A program made the translations under genes and the position numbers. This document shows, piece by piece, positions 51,653-61,160 of a stretch of 64,000 bases of DNA; positions within the stretch are counted from its first letter, which is position 1; each line of letters starts with the position of its first letter. Origin of the DNA: M3007 sp041741155 (GTDB lineage Bacteria > Bacteroidota > Bacteroidia > Chitinophagales > Saprospiraceae); assembly GCA_041741155.1 (NCBI GenBank), contig JBGSKO010000062.1, positions 62,001 through 126,000 on the forward strand, written 5' to 3'. Below the pieces are notes generated by a model. The model saw nothing but the letters and a program-made list of their open reading frames with translations, ran no database searches and was not told the DNA's origin.

Positions 51653-54139
51653 ATGTCCAATCTTGCTGTCTCCCCCCTGCGCGCGGGGCTGTTTCTCGTC
51701 TGCGCCTTTTTGTTTTTCACCCCTGTTTTTTCTCAAAAAATAACCGGCACCGTCACGGATGCCGGCGGCGAGGGACAAGAATTTGCCACAATCACACTGC
51801 TCGCAACGCAGGATTCTGCCCTCTTGAAGGGCGCCCTGAGCGACGAACAGGGCCGCTTCGATTTTGAAGGCATACCGGCCGGCCGCTATTTCGTGCGCAC
51901 CCAGCTCATGGGTCACCGGCCGGCAGACTCCGCTCCCTTCGATTTCGGAAAAACCGATTTGACCTTGCCAACCCTCGTGCTGGCGCCGCTCAGCCAGGAA
52001 CTGCAGGAAGTGACCGTGGTGGCACAGAAAGCGCTCATCGAAGTGCAGGCCGACAAATTGGTATTCAACGTGGACGCCAGCCCCACCAATACCGGCCTGA
52101 ATGCCCTCGAACTGCTGCGCAAAAGCCCTGGCGTGAGCCTCGACCAAAACGACAATATCAGCCTCAAAGGCCGGCAAAACGTCATGGTGCAGATCAACGG
52201 CAAACTCACACCCATGACCGGGCAGGACCTCGCGCAGTTTCTCCGCAGCCTGAATTCCAACGACATAGAGGCCATCGAAATCATTGCCACGCCCGGCGCC
52301 AAGTACGACGCCGAGGGCAATGCCGGAATCATCAACCTGCGCCTCAAAAAAGACAAACGCCTCGGTACCAATGGCTCCATCAGCCTCGGCTTCAACCAGG
52401 GTATTACGCCCAAGAGCGATGCCTCAGTGAGCGTGAACCACCGCGACCGCAAGGTCAATATTTTCGGCTCGGCCAGTATGTTTCGCGGACGCTGGGACAA
52501 TTTCATGCACCTGGATAACCGCGTGGGCGACCGTCATTTCAACCAGCGCAATAATTCCTACTGGTTCGCCCGGCCCAATAATGCCCGCGTCGGCGTGGAC
52601 TATTCGCCCAACTCGAAGCACACTTTTGGCGCCCTGGTGACCGGCGGGTATTTTATCCCCAACAACTGGTCCAAGGCTCGTACCGAGATCGGGAGTTTCT
52701 CTGAAAACCGCGTGGACTCCCTGCTCATCGCCGAAAATGAGGGCAGCATGCGCAACTGGAACAGCAATTTTAACCTCAATTACAAGTTCACCGACACCCT
52801 CGGCAATGAACTGAATATTGATGCGGACTACGGTGTTTTTCGCGACAGCAATACCATACTGAACCAGAATTTTTACCGGGATGCGGAAAATATCAACACG
52901 TTCAGCACCGCAGCATACCGCATGAACATGCCCCGCGCTATTGATATTCGATCCGTAAAGGTGGACTACGAACGGGCGCTGCGGATGTTTGGAGAAGAAA
53001 AAGACAGCAAGATCAGTGCCGGCGCCAAATACTCGGATGTGGCCACCGATAACACGTTCAATTTTTTGACGGTAGCGAACGGCGCCGAGACGTTCGACAA
53101 CGATCGAAGCAACACCTTCGAGTACCGCGAGCGTATCGCGGCGGGCTATTTGAATGGCAACACAAAACTGGGAAAACTCAGTCTGCAAGTTGGCCTGCGC
53201 GCCGAACACACCGATATCCGCGGCGACCTGCTGGCCTACAAGCCGGTTAATAACAAAACCGTGGACACGGCCTACCTCGCACTGTTTCCCAGTGCAGCCA
53301 TCGGCTACTCCCTGAGCGACAACCACCAGCTAAATCTGACCTACCGCCGTTCCATTGACCGGCCGCGCTACCAGGACCTCAATCCGTTTGAGTTTCGCAT
53401 AGACGAGTTGAGCTACCGCCGCGGCAACCCCTTCATGCGCCCGCAGTTCACCCACACGGTGGAATTGGGCTGGACGCTGTTCCAGCGCGTCAACCTCAGC
53501 GCCAATTACTCCCAAACCCGCAACGCTTTTGCCAACATCACCGACCAGGAAATAGACCCCGTGACGGGCCAGCAACGTTTTTTCATTCAGGTGCGCAACC
53601 TGGCTACCCGCGACAACATCGGCATCAGCCTCAATACCCCGATCCCTGTGGCCAAATGGTGGAACGGCAACCTCAATGTCTTTTACAACTATTCCATCAA
53701 CAAAGCCGACTACGGCAACGGGCGCCTCATTGACCTGCGGGTTGGCGGCGGCGGATTCTGGACGCAACACACGTTCACGCTTTCCAAAACCCTCAGCGCT
53801 GAAGCATCCGGATGGTTCAACTGGGGCGGCCTCTGGGGCGCCTTCGTCAACCGCCCGCAAGGGGTCATGGACGTGGGCGTAACCAAACGCCTTTGGGACG
53901 GCAACGGCACCCTGCGCGTGAGTTTCACCGACGTGTGGCGCACCGCCCGCTGGAGTTCCTTCACCGAAATCGGCAACCTGTACATTGACGCCAGCGGCCG
54001 ATGGGAAGGGCAACAACTCAAAATCAATATGACGTACCGCTTCGGAGGCGCCAATATCCAAGGTGCGCGGCGGCGGTCAACAGCAGCGGAAGAAGAGAGC
54101 AAACGGGCAAGCGGAGAAGGCAGCGGCGGCGGCGGGTAG
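51653..54139 (+). CDS. TonB-dependent receptor-like outer membrane protein
   Basis: An 828-residue protein from the ATG at 51653, which begins the signal peptide (PLRAGLFLVCAFLFFTPVFS then Q). Residues of about 30-115 are a carboxypeptidase-regulatory-like domain (ITGTVTDAGGEGQEFATITL), then a plug domain (LELLRKSPGVSLDQNDNISL, IEAIEIIATPGAKYDAEGNAG), and a long beta-barrel of the OMP_b-brl_3 type. The C-terminal tail (STAAEEESKRASGEGSGGGG) is unusual, hydrophilic and without a terminal aromatic residue. A ligand cannot be inferred. Confidence 0.87.
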   Translation: MSNLAVSPLRAGLFLVCAFLFFTPVFSQKITGTVTDAGGEGQEFATITLLATQDSALLKGALSDEQGRFDFEGIPAGRYFVRTQLMGHRPADSAPFDFGKTDLTLPTLVLAPLSQELQEVTVVAQKALIEVQADKLVFNVDASPTNTGLNALELLRKSPGVSLDQNDNISLKGRQNVMVQINGKLTPMTGQDLAQFLRSLNSNDIEAIEIIATPGAKYDAEGNAGIINLRLKKDKRLGTNGSISLGFNQGITPKSDASVSVNHRDRKVNIFGSASMFRGRWDNFMHLDNRVGDRHFNQRNNSYWFARPNNARVGVDYSPNSKHTFGALVTGGYFIPNNWSKARTEIGSFSENRVDSLLIAENEGSMRNWNSNFNLNYKFTDTLGNELNIDADYGVFRDSNTILNQNFYRDAENINTFSTAAYRMNMPRAIDIRSVKVDYERALRMFGEEKDSKISAGAKYSDVATDNTFNFLTVANGAETFDNDRSNTFEYRERIAAGYLNGNTKLGKLSLQVGLRAEHTDIRGDLLAYKPVNNKTVDTAYLALFPSAAIGYSLSDNHQLNLTYRRSIDRPRYQDLNPFEFRIDELSYRRGNPFMRPQFTHTVELGWTLFQRVNLSANYSQTRNAFANITDQEIDPVTGQQRFFIQVRNLATRDNIGISLNTPIPVAKWWNGNLNVFYNYSINKADYGNGRLIDLRVGGGGFWTQHTFTLSKTLSAEASGWFNWGGLWGAFVNRPQGVMDVGVTKRLWDGNGTLRVSFTDVWRTARWSSFTEIGNLYIDASGRWEGQQLKINMTYRFGGANIQGARRRSTAAEEESKRASGEGSGGGG

Positions 54140-54192
54140 GCATCCCGGGGGACTTTGTGTTAGCAAGAAGGGGCTAAAAATTTGATCCCTGC

Positions 54193-54210
54193 ATTTGCCC
54201 TCAGGCAAAT
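54193..54210. other. Small hairpin between convergent genes
   Basis: ATTTGCC (54193-54199), CTCA, GGCAAAT (54204-54210): a perfect 7-bp stem in the 79-nt gap between two convergent genes. No T-run follows, so a terminator call is not supported. Confidence 0.4.
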
Positions 54211-54218
54211 CGCATGTA

Positions 54219-55355
54219 CTACTGGGCGCTAAAATCCCCTGGTGCTACTCCCGTCATTCTTTTAAACACCCGATTGAATGTGGATTTTGAGTTAAATCCG
54301 CATTCCAGTCCGATGCCCAACAGCGAGTAGTGGCTCGTCGACGGATCTTGCAACATCACCTTGACTGCCTCGACGCGGTATGCGTTGACAAAATCATTGA
54401 AGTTTTTCCCGAATGCACTATTGATGACTGCCGACAGAACCGACTCGTTCGTGCCCAGCCGCTGGGCGAGCGCAGGCAGGGTAAGTTCCGGATCCAGGTA
54501 GGGGCTTTCATCGCGCATCAGGTTTTCGAGGCGTTCCTTCCAGCGGGTCAAATCCGCTTCGGTAAATTTTTCACTTTTTGTCCACTCCTGGGGAGCTCCC
54601 AAATCCTCCGGAGCAGGCGAAAAGTGCAAGGCCCGGGGCTGTTTTTGGGTGTATCCCTCAATAGCCAAATAGTAGATGAGTGCAGCGTTGAACAGTTCAT
54701 CCCACCAGTCATGCCAGAAGTCGAGTTGGAGCCATAAATCAATCAAGGTCATGCCCCAGCCGATAAGATTACTCGCAAAAAAGGCCAGCAAAAAATTTCG
54801 GAACCACACAAAACTAACCGTTTCTGTATCCGAAAACTGCGATGGCGCCCACTGAAGGTACTCCCGATACAGCTTGTAGGCCCAATAGAAATAGAGGACT
54901 TGCGAGCCGGCCCTTAGCGCGAGTTCGAGATAATCGAGACCCAGCGCCAGGTGAATTTCGGCTTCCCAATACTGGACAAAATCAGCCCCTTGCGCAAATA
55001 CGGCGATGTGGTAAACGGCATAGACCAGAAACGGGAGCGCATGTTTGAAATCGCTGCGCGAGCAGCGAAAATCAGCATTAAACTGGCTTTTTAGGTAATA
55101 ATACGCAAGTGGCGGCAGCAGCAGACTGAACGTGCGTGGAAAAAAATTCAACTCCTTCCACAGCATTTCGATTCCCGCAAAACCAAGCATGTACTCCCAA
55201 ATCTCAAAGGCAAACGTGACCAACAGGCAGCCAAACAGCCCATCAGACAGACGCCCCTGCCGCCAGCCGCGTACAAAAAACAGTACGGCATAAAGCCAGC
55301 CCTGCACAAATGCAAACAGCAGGGGCGTCGAGTATAGGTTGAAATCGAAAATCAT
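54219..55355 (-). CDS. AraC-type regulator with N-terminal membrane domain
   Basis: A 378-residue protein with about seven N-terminal transmembrane helices (1 to about 230) and a C-terminal AraC DNA-binding domain (about 290-378): LTLPALAQRLGTNESVLSAVINSAFGKNF, FVNAYRVEAVKVML, and the second helix-turn-helix GIGLECGFNSKSTFNRVFKRMTG. Such membrane-bound AraC regulators are common in Bacteroidota and sense signals at the inner membrane. It is immediately upstream, on the same strand, of nothing but is followed by a TonB-receptor gene pair to the right; candidate operator repeats lie at 56328-56371. Confidence 0.9.
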   Translation of the reverse strand: MIFDFNLYSTPLLFAFVQGWLYAVLFFVRGWRQGRLSDGLFGCLLVTFAFEIWEYMLGFAGIEMLWKELNFFPRTFSLLLPPLAYYYLKSQFNADFRCSRSDFKHALPFLVYAVYHIAVFAQGADFVQYWEAEIHLALGLDYLELALRAGSQVLYFYWAYKLYREYLQWAPSQFSDTETVSFVWFRNFLLAFFASNLIGWGMTLIDLWLQLDFWHDWWDELFNAALIYYLAIEGYTQKQPRALHFSPAPEDLGAPQEWTKSEKFTEADLTRWKERLENLMRDESPYLDPELTLPALAQRLGTNESVLSAVINSAFGKNFNDFVNAYRVEAVKVMLQDPSTSHYSLLGIGLECGFNSKSTFNRVFKRMTGVAPGDFSAQ

Positions 55356-55357
55356 TT

Positions 55358-56254
55358 TTAGAGTCGAAAAAGGTTGTTGGCTTTTGCTGCATCAACGGTG
55401 AAGAGCAACGTTTCCGGCACCGGGCCATTCCAGTATGCGCCGGAGCAAAGGTAGATTTTCGTACCTACCGGATACTGCACCTTCCAGGTTTGAAAAAAAG
55501 ACAACCGACGGCTAAAGCCATTATTCGATCGCCCGGCGTCGTAGGGCAATTGCGCCCGCACATGCACCTGTCTCCCGAAAAAATGTTTCCCGGATACGTT
55601 GAAGGTAATCATCTCCAGTCCGCGCGAACGGGCAATAGTTTCCATGTCCGGATTTTCAGCGTCATTTTTGAGCGCCGCGGCCAGCTCGTTTTGCGCGTCG
55701 GCGGCGGCTTGTAGTTCCAGTTCGCGGCTGATTTTGTATTCTCTGGAGAGGTCAATTTTCCGTCCGGCATCGCTTGCCGACAGCACATATTTCAGTCGCC
55801 ACTCGCCCTCCTTTTTTACATAAATCCGCGTGCCGACAGGCTTATTGTCGGACCGGGAGGCGAACGCACCCAGGCGGCAGCCATAGCCGATTCGTTTTTG
55901 GTTGACGGAATCGTAACAGCGGATGTCTAATTCCATACTTTTCAACGAGGCGTTGGAAAGCGTGAAACTGACCCTTGCCGGCGTGCCGGATTTTTGTTCC
56001 AACTCCGCAGATTTAGTGTTTTGCGAAAAACCCGGAGCGACAACGAGCAAGAATGCACCGGCGACAAGGGCTGCCTTTGAAAACCCGGAAGCTGGCCGAC
56101 GCTTTTGTATAAGGCGGTCGAGCGAATACTGCCCGCTCCCTATTGCCGCTATGGAAATACCGCAGTAAAAGCGGAAAAGCGCATAAACAATTTCGAACGG
56201 ATACGAACCCGATGGAGCCGAGCCAAAAAGAAGTGACTGAAGTGCCTTTTTCAT
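55358..56254 (-). CDS. Exported protein of unknown function with possible chimeric N-terminus
   Basis: A 298-residue product from the ATG at 56254. Residues 1 to about 45 (FEIVYALFRFYCGISIAAIGS) look like the first helix of a DoxX-type membrane protein. A second hydrophobic stretch (KAALVAGAFLLVVAPGFS then Q) looks like a signal peptide placed internally at about residues 58-78. The remaining ~220 residues have no recognisable family; SLKSMELDIRCYD and GTRIYVKKEGEWRLKYV suggest beta-sandwich strands. The arrangement could come from fusion of a truncated gene to a secreted-protein gene. It ends 2 nt before the AraC gene start, so they are probably co-transcribed. Confidence 0.6.
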   Translation of the reverse strand: MKKALQSLLFGSAPSGSYPFEIVYALFRFYCGISIAAIGSGQYSLDRLIQKRRPASGFSKAALVAGAFLLVVAPGFSQNTKSAELEQKSGTPARVSFTLSNASLKSMELDIRCYDSVNQKRIGYGCRLGAFASRSDNKPVGTRIYVKKEGEWRLKYVLSASDAGRKIDLSREYKISRELELQAAADAQNELAAALKNDAENPDMETIARSRGLEMITFNVSGKHFFGRQVHVRAQLPYDAGRSNNGFSRRLSFFQTWKVQYPVGTKIYLCSGAYWNGPVPETLLFTVDAAKANNLFRL

Positions 56255-56327
56255 TTTCTGAAAATTTTGTTGTGTGAAAGAATGGCACAAAAGTCCGGGG
56301 CGCCGCCGCCGCCGATGCCTCAAAACA

Positions 56328-56371
56328 GGATTTGGGACGTGCCAAATCATGATTTGGGAAAGGCTCCAAAT
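56328..56371. promoter_or_regulatory. Candidate operator: palindrome plus ATTTGG/CCAAAT half-sites
   Basis: CCAAATCATGATTTGG (56342-56357) is a perfect 16-bp palindrome. A second ATTTGG (56330-56335) and a second CCAAAT (56366-56371) flank it, spaced 22 and 24 nt from the matching parts, close to two helical turns. The site lies between the divergent genes at 56254 and 56476, upstream of a TonB receptor promoter. Binding protein unknown. Confidence 0.6.
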
Positions 56372-56408
56372 AGGCGGCATAGATTTCCGCCTCATTTGCA
56401 TACGCGCA

Positions 56409-56441
56409 TTTGGTCTTGCAACATTTTTCAGTTTACATTTG
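56409..56441 (+). promoter_or_regulatory. Promoter of the TonB-dependent receptor gene
   Basis: TTTG (56409-56412), 21 nt, TACATTTG (56434-56441): full match to the Bacteroidota -33/-7 consensus, 34 nt before the ATG at 56476. Confidence 0.7.
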
Positions 56442-56475
56442 TCAAATATTTAGTCTTGTCTAAATTTTTGATTCA

Positions 56476-58722
56476 ATGTTACGAAAAATACTTTTTGCGA
56501 TAACCCTTTTCGCCTTCCATAACCTCGCGCTTGCCCAACAGGCGCCTCTGTCCCTCCACCTTGTGGACGACCGTACCGGCGAACCGCTGCCCTTTGCTAC
56601 TATCCGTGCGATAGGGCTACCGTTCGGGGCAGTGGCCGATAGTTCCGGGCAAGCAACGCTTGCTTTGCCGGCCGATGTGCATTTTCTTGAAATTCAAGTA
56701 GCCATGCTCGGCTACGCGCCACAGACGCTTGTCGTCGGGCACGGAAAACCGCGCACCGAAATCCGCCTCGTCCCTTTGGACGGAACGCTCGGCGAGGTAG
56801 TGGTCAGCGGTACGTTAAAGCCGATGGCCCGCTCCGAAAGTCCTGTACCCATCGAAGTATATACCCCAAAATTTTTCAGGGCCAACCCCTCCCCCAGCCT
56901 GTTCGACGGCCTGAACATCGTGAACGGCGTACAGCCCCAACTGAATTGCAACGTGTGCAGCACCGGCGATATCCACATCAACGGCCTCGAAGGCCCCTAC
57001 ACCATGGTGCTGATAGACGGCATGCCGATCGTGTCGGCGCTGTCCACCGTATACGGTCTGCAAGGCATCCCAACCAGCCTTATTGAGCGCATGGAGGTGG
57101 TGAAAGGTCCCGCCTCCACGCTCTACGGCTCTGAAGCAGTAGCCGGCCTGATCAACGTGATCACCAAGGATCCGCGCAACGCCCCGCGTTTCAGTCTGGA
57201 TATGAACCACAGCACCCACGGCGAAACCACTGCCGATGTAGCCGGGCGCTTTGAAGCCGGCAAAGCCACGGGACTTTTGGCGGGCAATGTGTTCAACTTC
57301 CAGCGCCGCCGCGATGTGAACGGCGATAATTTCACCGACATCACCCTGCAAAAACGCGCCTCTTTGTTTGGGAAAATAGCGTTCCAGCGCCCGCAAAATC
57401 GCCAGGCCGGCGTGGCCCTGCGCTACGTCTGGGAAGACCGTTTTGGTGGCGAACTGCAATGGACTCCCCGCTGGTACGGCTCCGACAGTATTTACGGCGA
57501 GGCCATCCGTACCAACCGAGCCGAACTGATCGGCAACTGGCAACTCCCGCTCCGGGAACACATCGTGCTGGCCTACTCCTGGAACGCCCACGACCAGCGC
57601 TCGACTTACGGAACTACCCTGTACAATGCCCTCCAGCAGATTGGTTTCACCCAACTGACGTGGGATAAAACCCTTGGAAAAAAACACGAAGCCCTGCTCG
57701 GTCTGGCCCTGCGCTACACCTGGTTCGACGACAACACCCCCGTGACTGCCGCCCCCGAAACCCTGCAAAACCAACCCGCCCGAACCTGGCTGCCGGGGAT
57801 TTTTGCACAGGATGATATTCGCATCAGCGACCGCCACCGCCTGCTACTCGGTTTGCGGTACGACTGGAACTCGGCGCACGGACACGTCTTGTCGCCACGA
57901 GCCAACTGGAAATTCAGCCCCGACGACCGAAACACCTTCCGCCTTTCGGTTGGCAACGGCTACCGCGTGGCCAATGTATTCAGCGAAGACCACGCCGCCC
58001 TTACCGGCGCCCGGCAGGTGGTACTGGCCGGCGACCTCCGCCCCGAGCGGTCCTGGAACACCAACCTGAATTATACCACCAAATTTTTTCCTGCCTTCGG
58101 GTTTGTGGGCGTGGACGCCTCCATTTTTTACACCCATTTCAGCAACCGCATCCTCGCCGACTACATTACCGACCCCGATCTGGTTATTTTCGACAACCTG
58201 GACGGCTACGCTGTGTCGCGTGGATTGACCCTGAATACGGACTGGAATTTTACCAACGGCCTGAAAATTCTCGCCGGCTGCACCTGGATGGATGTTTTTA
58301 CCGAGGAAAAAGGGATGCGGCAGCCGCAACTGCACGCGCCACCGTTTTCGGCCACTTGGTCGGCCGCCTATACCTTTCCCAAATTACGGCTGACACTGGA
58401 CTACACCGGTTCGCTCAGCAGTCCCATGCCGTTGCCGGTAGTTCCCAACGATTTCCGGCCCGACCGCTCGCCGTGGTTCAGTTTGCAAAACCTGCAAATC
58501 ACCTGGAAAACCAAGGCGCCCCGCGATTTGGAACTATACGCCGGTGTAAAAAATTTGCTGAATTTCCTGCCCCTCGACCCGTTGTTGCGGCCGTTCGATC
58601 CGTTCGACAAAACCGCAGACGACCCGGCGACCAATCCCAACGGCTACACTTTCGATACGGCGTACAATTATGCACCCATGCAAGGGCGGCGGGTGTTGGT
58701 GGGACTTCGGGTTAAAATGTGA
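56476..58722 (+). CDS. TonB-dependent receptor with CNVC motif
   Basis: A 748-residue receptor. Signal peptide (MLRKILFAITLFAFHNLALA then Q), carboxypeptidase-regulatory-like domain (about 25-105), and a plug domain with FDGLNIVNGVQPQLNCNVC, DIHINGLEGPYTMVLIDGMP and LIERMEVVKGPASTLYG, then the barrel ending in LVGLRVKM. The CNVC pair at the top of the plug is shared by a subset of Bacteroidota receptors and could bind a metal or a siderophore-like ligand. Regulation by the candidate operator at 56328-56371 and the nearby AraC-type protein is likely by position. Confidence 0.9.
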   Translation: MLRKILFAITLFAFHNLALAQQAPLSLHLVDDRTGEPLPFATIRAIGLPFGAVADSSGQATLALPADVHFLEIQVAMLGYAPQTLVVGHGKPRTEIRLVPLDGTLGEVVVSGTLKPMARSESPVPIEVYTPKFFRANPSPSLFDGLNIVNGVQPQLNCNVCSTGDIHINGLEGPYTMVLIDGMPIVSALSTVYGLQGIPTSLIERMEVVKGPASTLYGSEAVAGLINVITKDPRNAPRFSLDMNHSTHGETTADVAGRFEAGKATGLLAGNVFNFQRRRDVNGDNFTDITLQKRASLFGKIAFQRPQNRQAGVALRYVWEDRFGGELQWTPRWYGSDSIYGEAIRTNRAELIGNWQLPLREHIVLAYSWNAHDQRSTYGTTLYNALQQIGFTQLTWDKTLGKKHEALLGLALRYTWFDDNTPVTAAPETLQNQPARTWLPGIFAQDDIRISDRHRLLLGLRYDWNSAHGHVLSPRANWKFSPDDRNTFRLSVGNGYRVANVFSEDHAALTGARQVVLAGDLRPERSWNTNLNYTTKFFPAFGFVGVDASIFYTHFSNRILADYITDPDLVIFDNLDGYAVSRGLTLNTDWNFTNGLKILAGCTWMDVFTEEKGMRQPQLHAPPFSATWSAAYTFPKLRLTLDYTGSLSSPMPLPVVPNDFRPDRSPWFSLQNLQITWKTKAPRDLELYAGVKNLLNFLPLDPLLRPFDPFDKTADDPATNPNGYTFDTAYNYAPMQGRRVLVGLRVKM

Positions 58723-58782
58723 AATTTCACCACAGATTACGCAGATAATGCTTTACCAGAGGCCGGTACTACGTAGTTACAT

Positions 58783-60036
58783 TCATTCTTTATTTAACAC
58801 CACTTTTCCTACGACCGCTGCGGACAATACGAACAGCACCAGCAAGTAGTACTGGAACGTCATCGGGCTAAAAAAGTAGAAGCAGCCCAGCACGGCATAC
58901 AGCAAGACCACGCAAAGGGAGAACCCATCCACCCGGTCTTTCCAGCGGCGGTAGGCCCATAGCCCGAAGCCGAGCAGTACCAGCATAAGGGTTGCTTGCA
59001 GTACGCGGGCGAGGAATACCTGCTGCACTGCGTCGCCGGGAAAAAGGGCCTTCATGTTGATGCCGAAATACACGCCTTTTTCCATGCTCCACGACACGGG
59101 CGGGTCGCCCTGGCCAATCCATTGGGCTACCGCCCCGTCGTTGTGGTATTTTATGCCTGCGGCAAAAATGCCGGGGTCTTGCAGCCAAAACGGCACGATG
59201 TACAGCAACACGACACTCAGTGCCACCGCACCCCATACGCGGAAATTTGCCTGACGGGGATACTCCTGCCACAACACGAACGCCAGCAAGGGCAGCCAAA
59301 ACACCAACGTGTAGCGCGAAAGCACGCACAGAATGATGCCGATGGTGATCCACCGAAGGCTGCGACCCAGCAGTCCGGCAACCAGTACCAGATAATACGC
59401 CGCTACGACGATCTCGAAGCTGACTGGAACCTCCAGTTTGCCCCACAGGATAAAACCCCAAAGCCCCATCGAAGGCAGGAGCAACGCTGTGATGCGCGCG
59501 CCAACGGAGGCATTTTGTCGCCCTATCCAGTAGCCATACACCCCTGCCGCCAATACCAGCAGGATATAGCCCGACCAGCGGGTGTCTATTCCCAGCGCGT
59601 CGGAAATACCAATGGGCAGCCAATGCAGCGGCATGTACACGGGGTATGGCGCGTTGTAGCCAAGGTCCACGGGCGCGTAGGGCATTTCGCCCCGCATGAA
59701 GCGCTGGTACTGCGCTTCCAGCTGAGGCAGCACGTCGGAGTATTGACCGGGATCGGCGTATTGCACAAACAATTTGCGCAGTTCCTCGTAGCCAAGAAAA
59801 ATAGAGAGCATACCACCCACGATCCAAAGTGCGGAAACACCGGGCTGCAGGGCGCGCAAGGATGGCGGAGCAGCAAGCGTTTGCCGCAGGCGCTGCCAAA
59901 AAAACAGCACTGCAATGCTCAGCGACACGAGGAAGAGTGCCAACGGATTCCCGTATTTGGTAAAAAGCTGCACCCCGTTGAAGGTGAGGTAGATTTGGAC
60001 GATAAAAAGGAGGAAGGCAAGCGCTTTGATTTGCAT
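58783..60036 (-). CDS. Integral membrane protein, GT87/DUF2029-like
   Basis: A 417-residue protein with about 11 hydrophobic helices from the ATG at 60036. The first loop after helix 2 holds a family-like segment with YNAPYPVYMPLHWLPIG; LPSMGLWGFILWGKLEVPV and an SRYTLVFWLPLLAFV stretch follow. This layout fits polyprenol-phosphate-mannose-dependent GT-C enzymes (GT87-like), but no proven catalytic motif is evident. It is 15 nt downstream of the DUF3137 gene on the same strand. Confidence 0.7.
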   Translation of the reverse strand: MQIKALAFLLFIVQIYLTFNGVQLFTKYGNPLALFLVSLSIAVLFFWQRLRQTLAAPPSLRALQPGVSALWIVGGMLSIFLGYEELRKLFVQYADPGQYSDVLPQLEAQYQRFMRGEMPYAPVDLGYNAPYPVYMPLHWLPIGISDALGIDTRWSGYILLVLAAGVYGYWIGRQNASVGARITALLLPSMGLWGFILWGKLEVPVSFEIVVAAYYLVLVAGLLGRSLRWITIGIILCVLSRYTLVFWLPLLAFVLWQEYPRQANFRVWGAVALSVVLLYIVPFWLQDPGIFAAGIKYHNDGAVAQWIGQGDPPVSWSMEKGVYFGINMKALFPGDAVQQVFLARVLQATLMLVLLGFGLWAYRRWKDRVDGFSLCVVLLYAVLGCFYFFSPMTFQYYLLVLFVLSAAVVGKVVLNKE

Positions 60037-60050
60037 GGGGCGAAAATAAA

Positions 60051-60989
60051 TCAATTCAGCACATCCACCTCCCGCAACACCTCCAACAACAAATTGATAT
60101 CCTCATAAAACTCGCGCACCACCTCAAAACTGACCGTATTCCGAAACAACGACGGCTCCAACAGGTCCTTGTCGTGCGTGAGAGCGATGAATACCTTGTC
60201 ATTGATGATGGACAGGTAGATTTCCTTTTGATGATTTTCCTCCTGAAACCGTTCGCGGAAACGGAGAATGGCGCGCTGGAGGTCGTCGGAAAGCACTTCG
60301 CGCAGGCGAACGTTGGGTGTGGCGTAGGTATCAAAATACTCCTCAAACTCGGCCGAAAGGTGTTTGCGTACGCGACGACCACCAAAAAGGTGAAAGGCTC
60401 GTTCGCTGCGGCTGAGGTACTTGCGGTAGGCATCCGGCAGCAGCAGGATACCGCCCTGCATATCGGCGCGCTGGAAATCGCCCCAAAGGAAAACGCCTTT
60501 GAAAACATAGTCGAGCCGGGTGCGGACTTCGGAAAATTCCCGCACGCGCAGTTCGCACAGTTCGAACGGCAGTTCGCGTACGCGCCCGGTGATCAGGTCT
60601 TCCGCCTGGTACTCGTCGGCGCGGGTAAAAATTTTACTGGACAGGAATTTTTCCTTTGGAATGCCGCCTTTGGCGCTGTACCGGAACGCGCTATGGTTGA
60701 CGTCGTTGTCCATAAAATCGAGGACCAGTTCCACCACGCGCGGTTTGAACTCCTGATAATAGACCTGCACGCGGAAAACGAGATAGGTGATCCAAAGCCC
60801 GACCGGTACAAGCAGCAGCAGGGTCACCGCAAAAATTCCAATATATATCTGCAAAAAAGCCACCCCCAGCAACAGAAACACCGACAACCCCAACAGGCGA
60901 ATGAGGCGGCGCCGGCGCTGCTCCAGATTCAGCAGCTCCGGATGGATGCTTTGGTTGTAAAAAAGTCGGAAGTCGTGGTAGGCGCGCAT
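60051..60989 (-). CDS. DUF3137 membrane protein
   Basis: A 312-residue protein with two adjacent N-terminal helices (LIRLLGLSVFLLLGVAFLQ and IFAVTLLLLVPVGLWITYLV), then a soluble domain matching DUF3137: KIFTRADEYQAEDLITGRV, VFKGVFLWGDFQR, and the C-terminal IINDKVFIALTHDKDLLEP. The function is not known. The stop is 15 nt upstream of the GT-like gene start, suggesting co-transcription. Confidence 0.82.
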   Translation of the reverse strand: MRAYHDFRLFYNQSIHPELLNLEQRRRRLIRLLGLSVFLLLGVAFLQIYIGIFAVTLLLLVPVGLWITYLVFRVQVYYQEFKPRVVELVLDFMDNDVNHSAFRYSAKGGIPKEKFLSSKIFTRADEYQAEDLITGRVRELPFELCELRVREFSEVRTRLDYVFKGVFLWGDFQRADMQGGILLLPDAYRKYLSRSERAFHLFGGRRVRKHLSAEFEEYFDTYATPNVRLREVLSDDLQRAILRFRERFQEENHQKEIYLSIINDKVFIALTHDKDLLEPSLFRNTVSFEVVREFYEDINLLLEVLREVDVLN

Positions 60990-61041
60990 TTTTAGTGCCG
61001 AGCGATGTATGGTATGAAAGGAGCGACCACACTACTGAACA

Positions 61042-61074
61042 AGACCTTCCAGGTTTGGCAAACCTGGAAGGTCT
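61042..61074. repeat. 33-nt perfect palindrome
   Basis: Arms AGACCTTCCAGGTTTG (61042-61057) and its exact complement (61059-61074) around a single G. It lies between the DUF3137 gene and the RHH gene with no T-run. AGGTTTGGCAAACCT-type palindromes are, from memory, dispersed repeats in some Bacteroidota, so this is probably one member of a family. Confidence 0.9.
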
Positions 61075-61160
61075 GTATGCCCGGAAAACAAAAATGTCCA
61101 GTTGTGAACGGAGCGACAAGTACTCTACGAAACTCATAGCTCATCGTTCATCACTAAACT

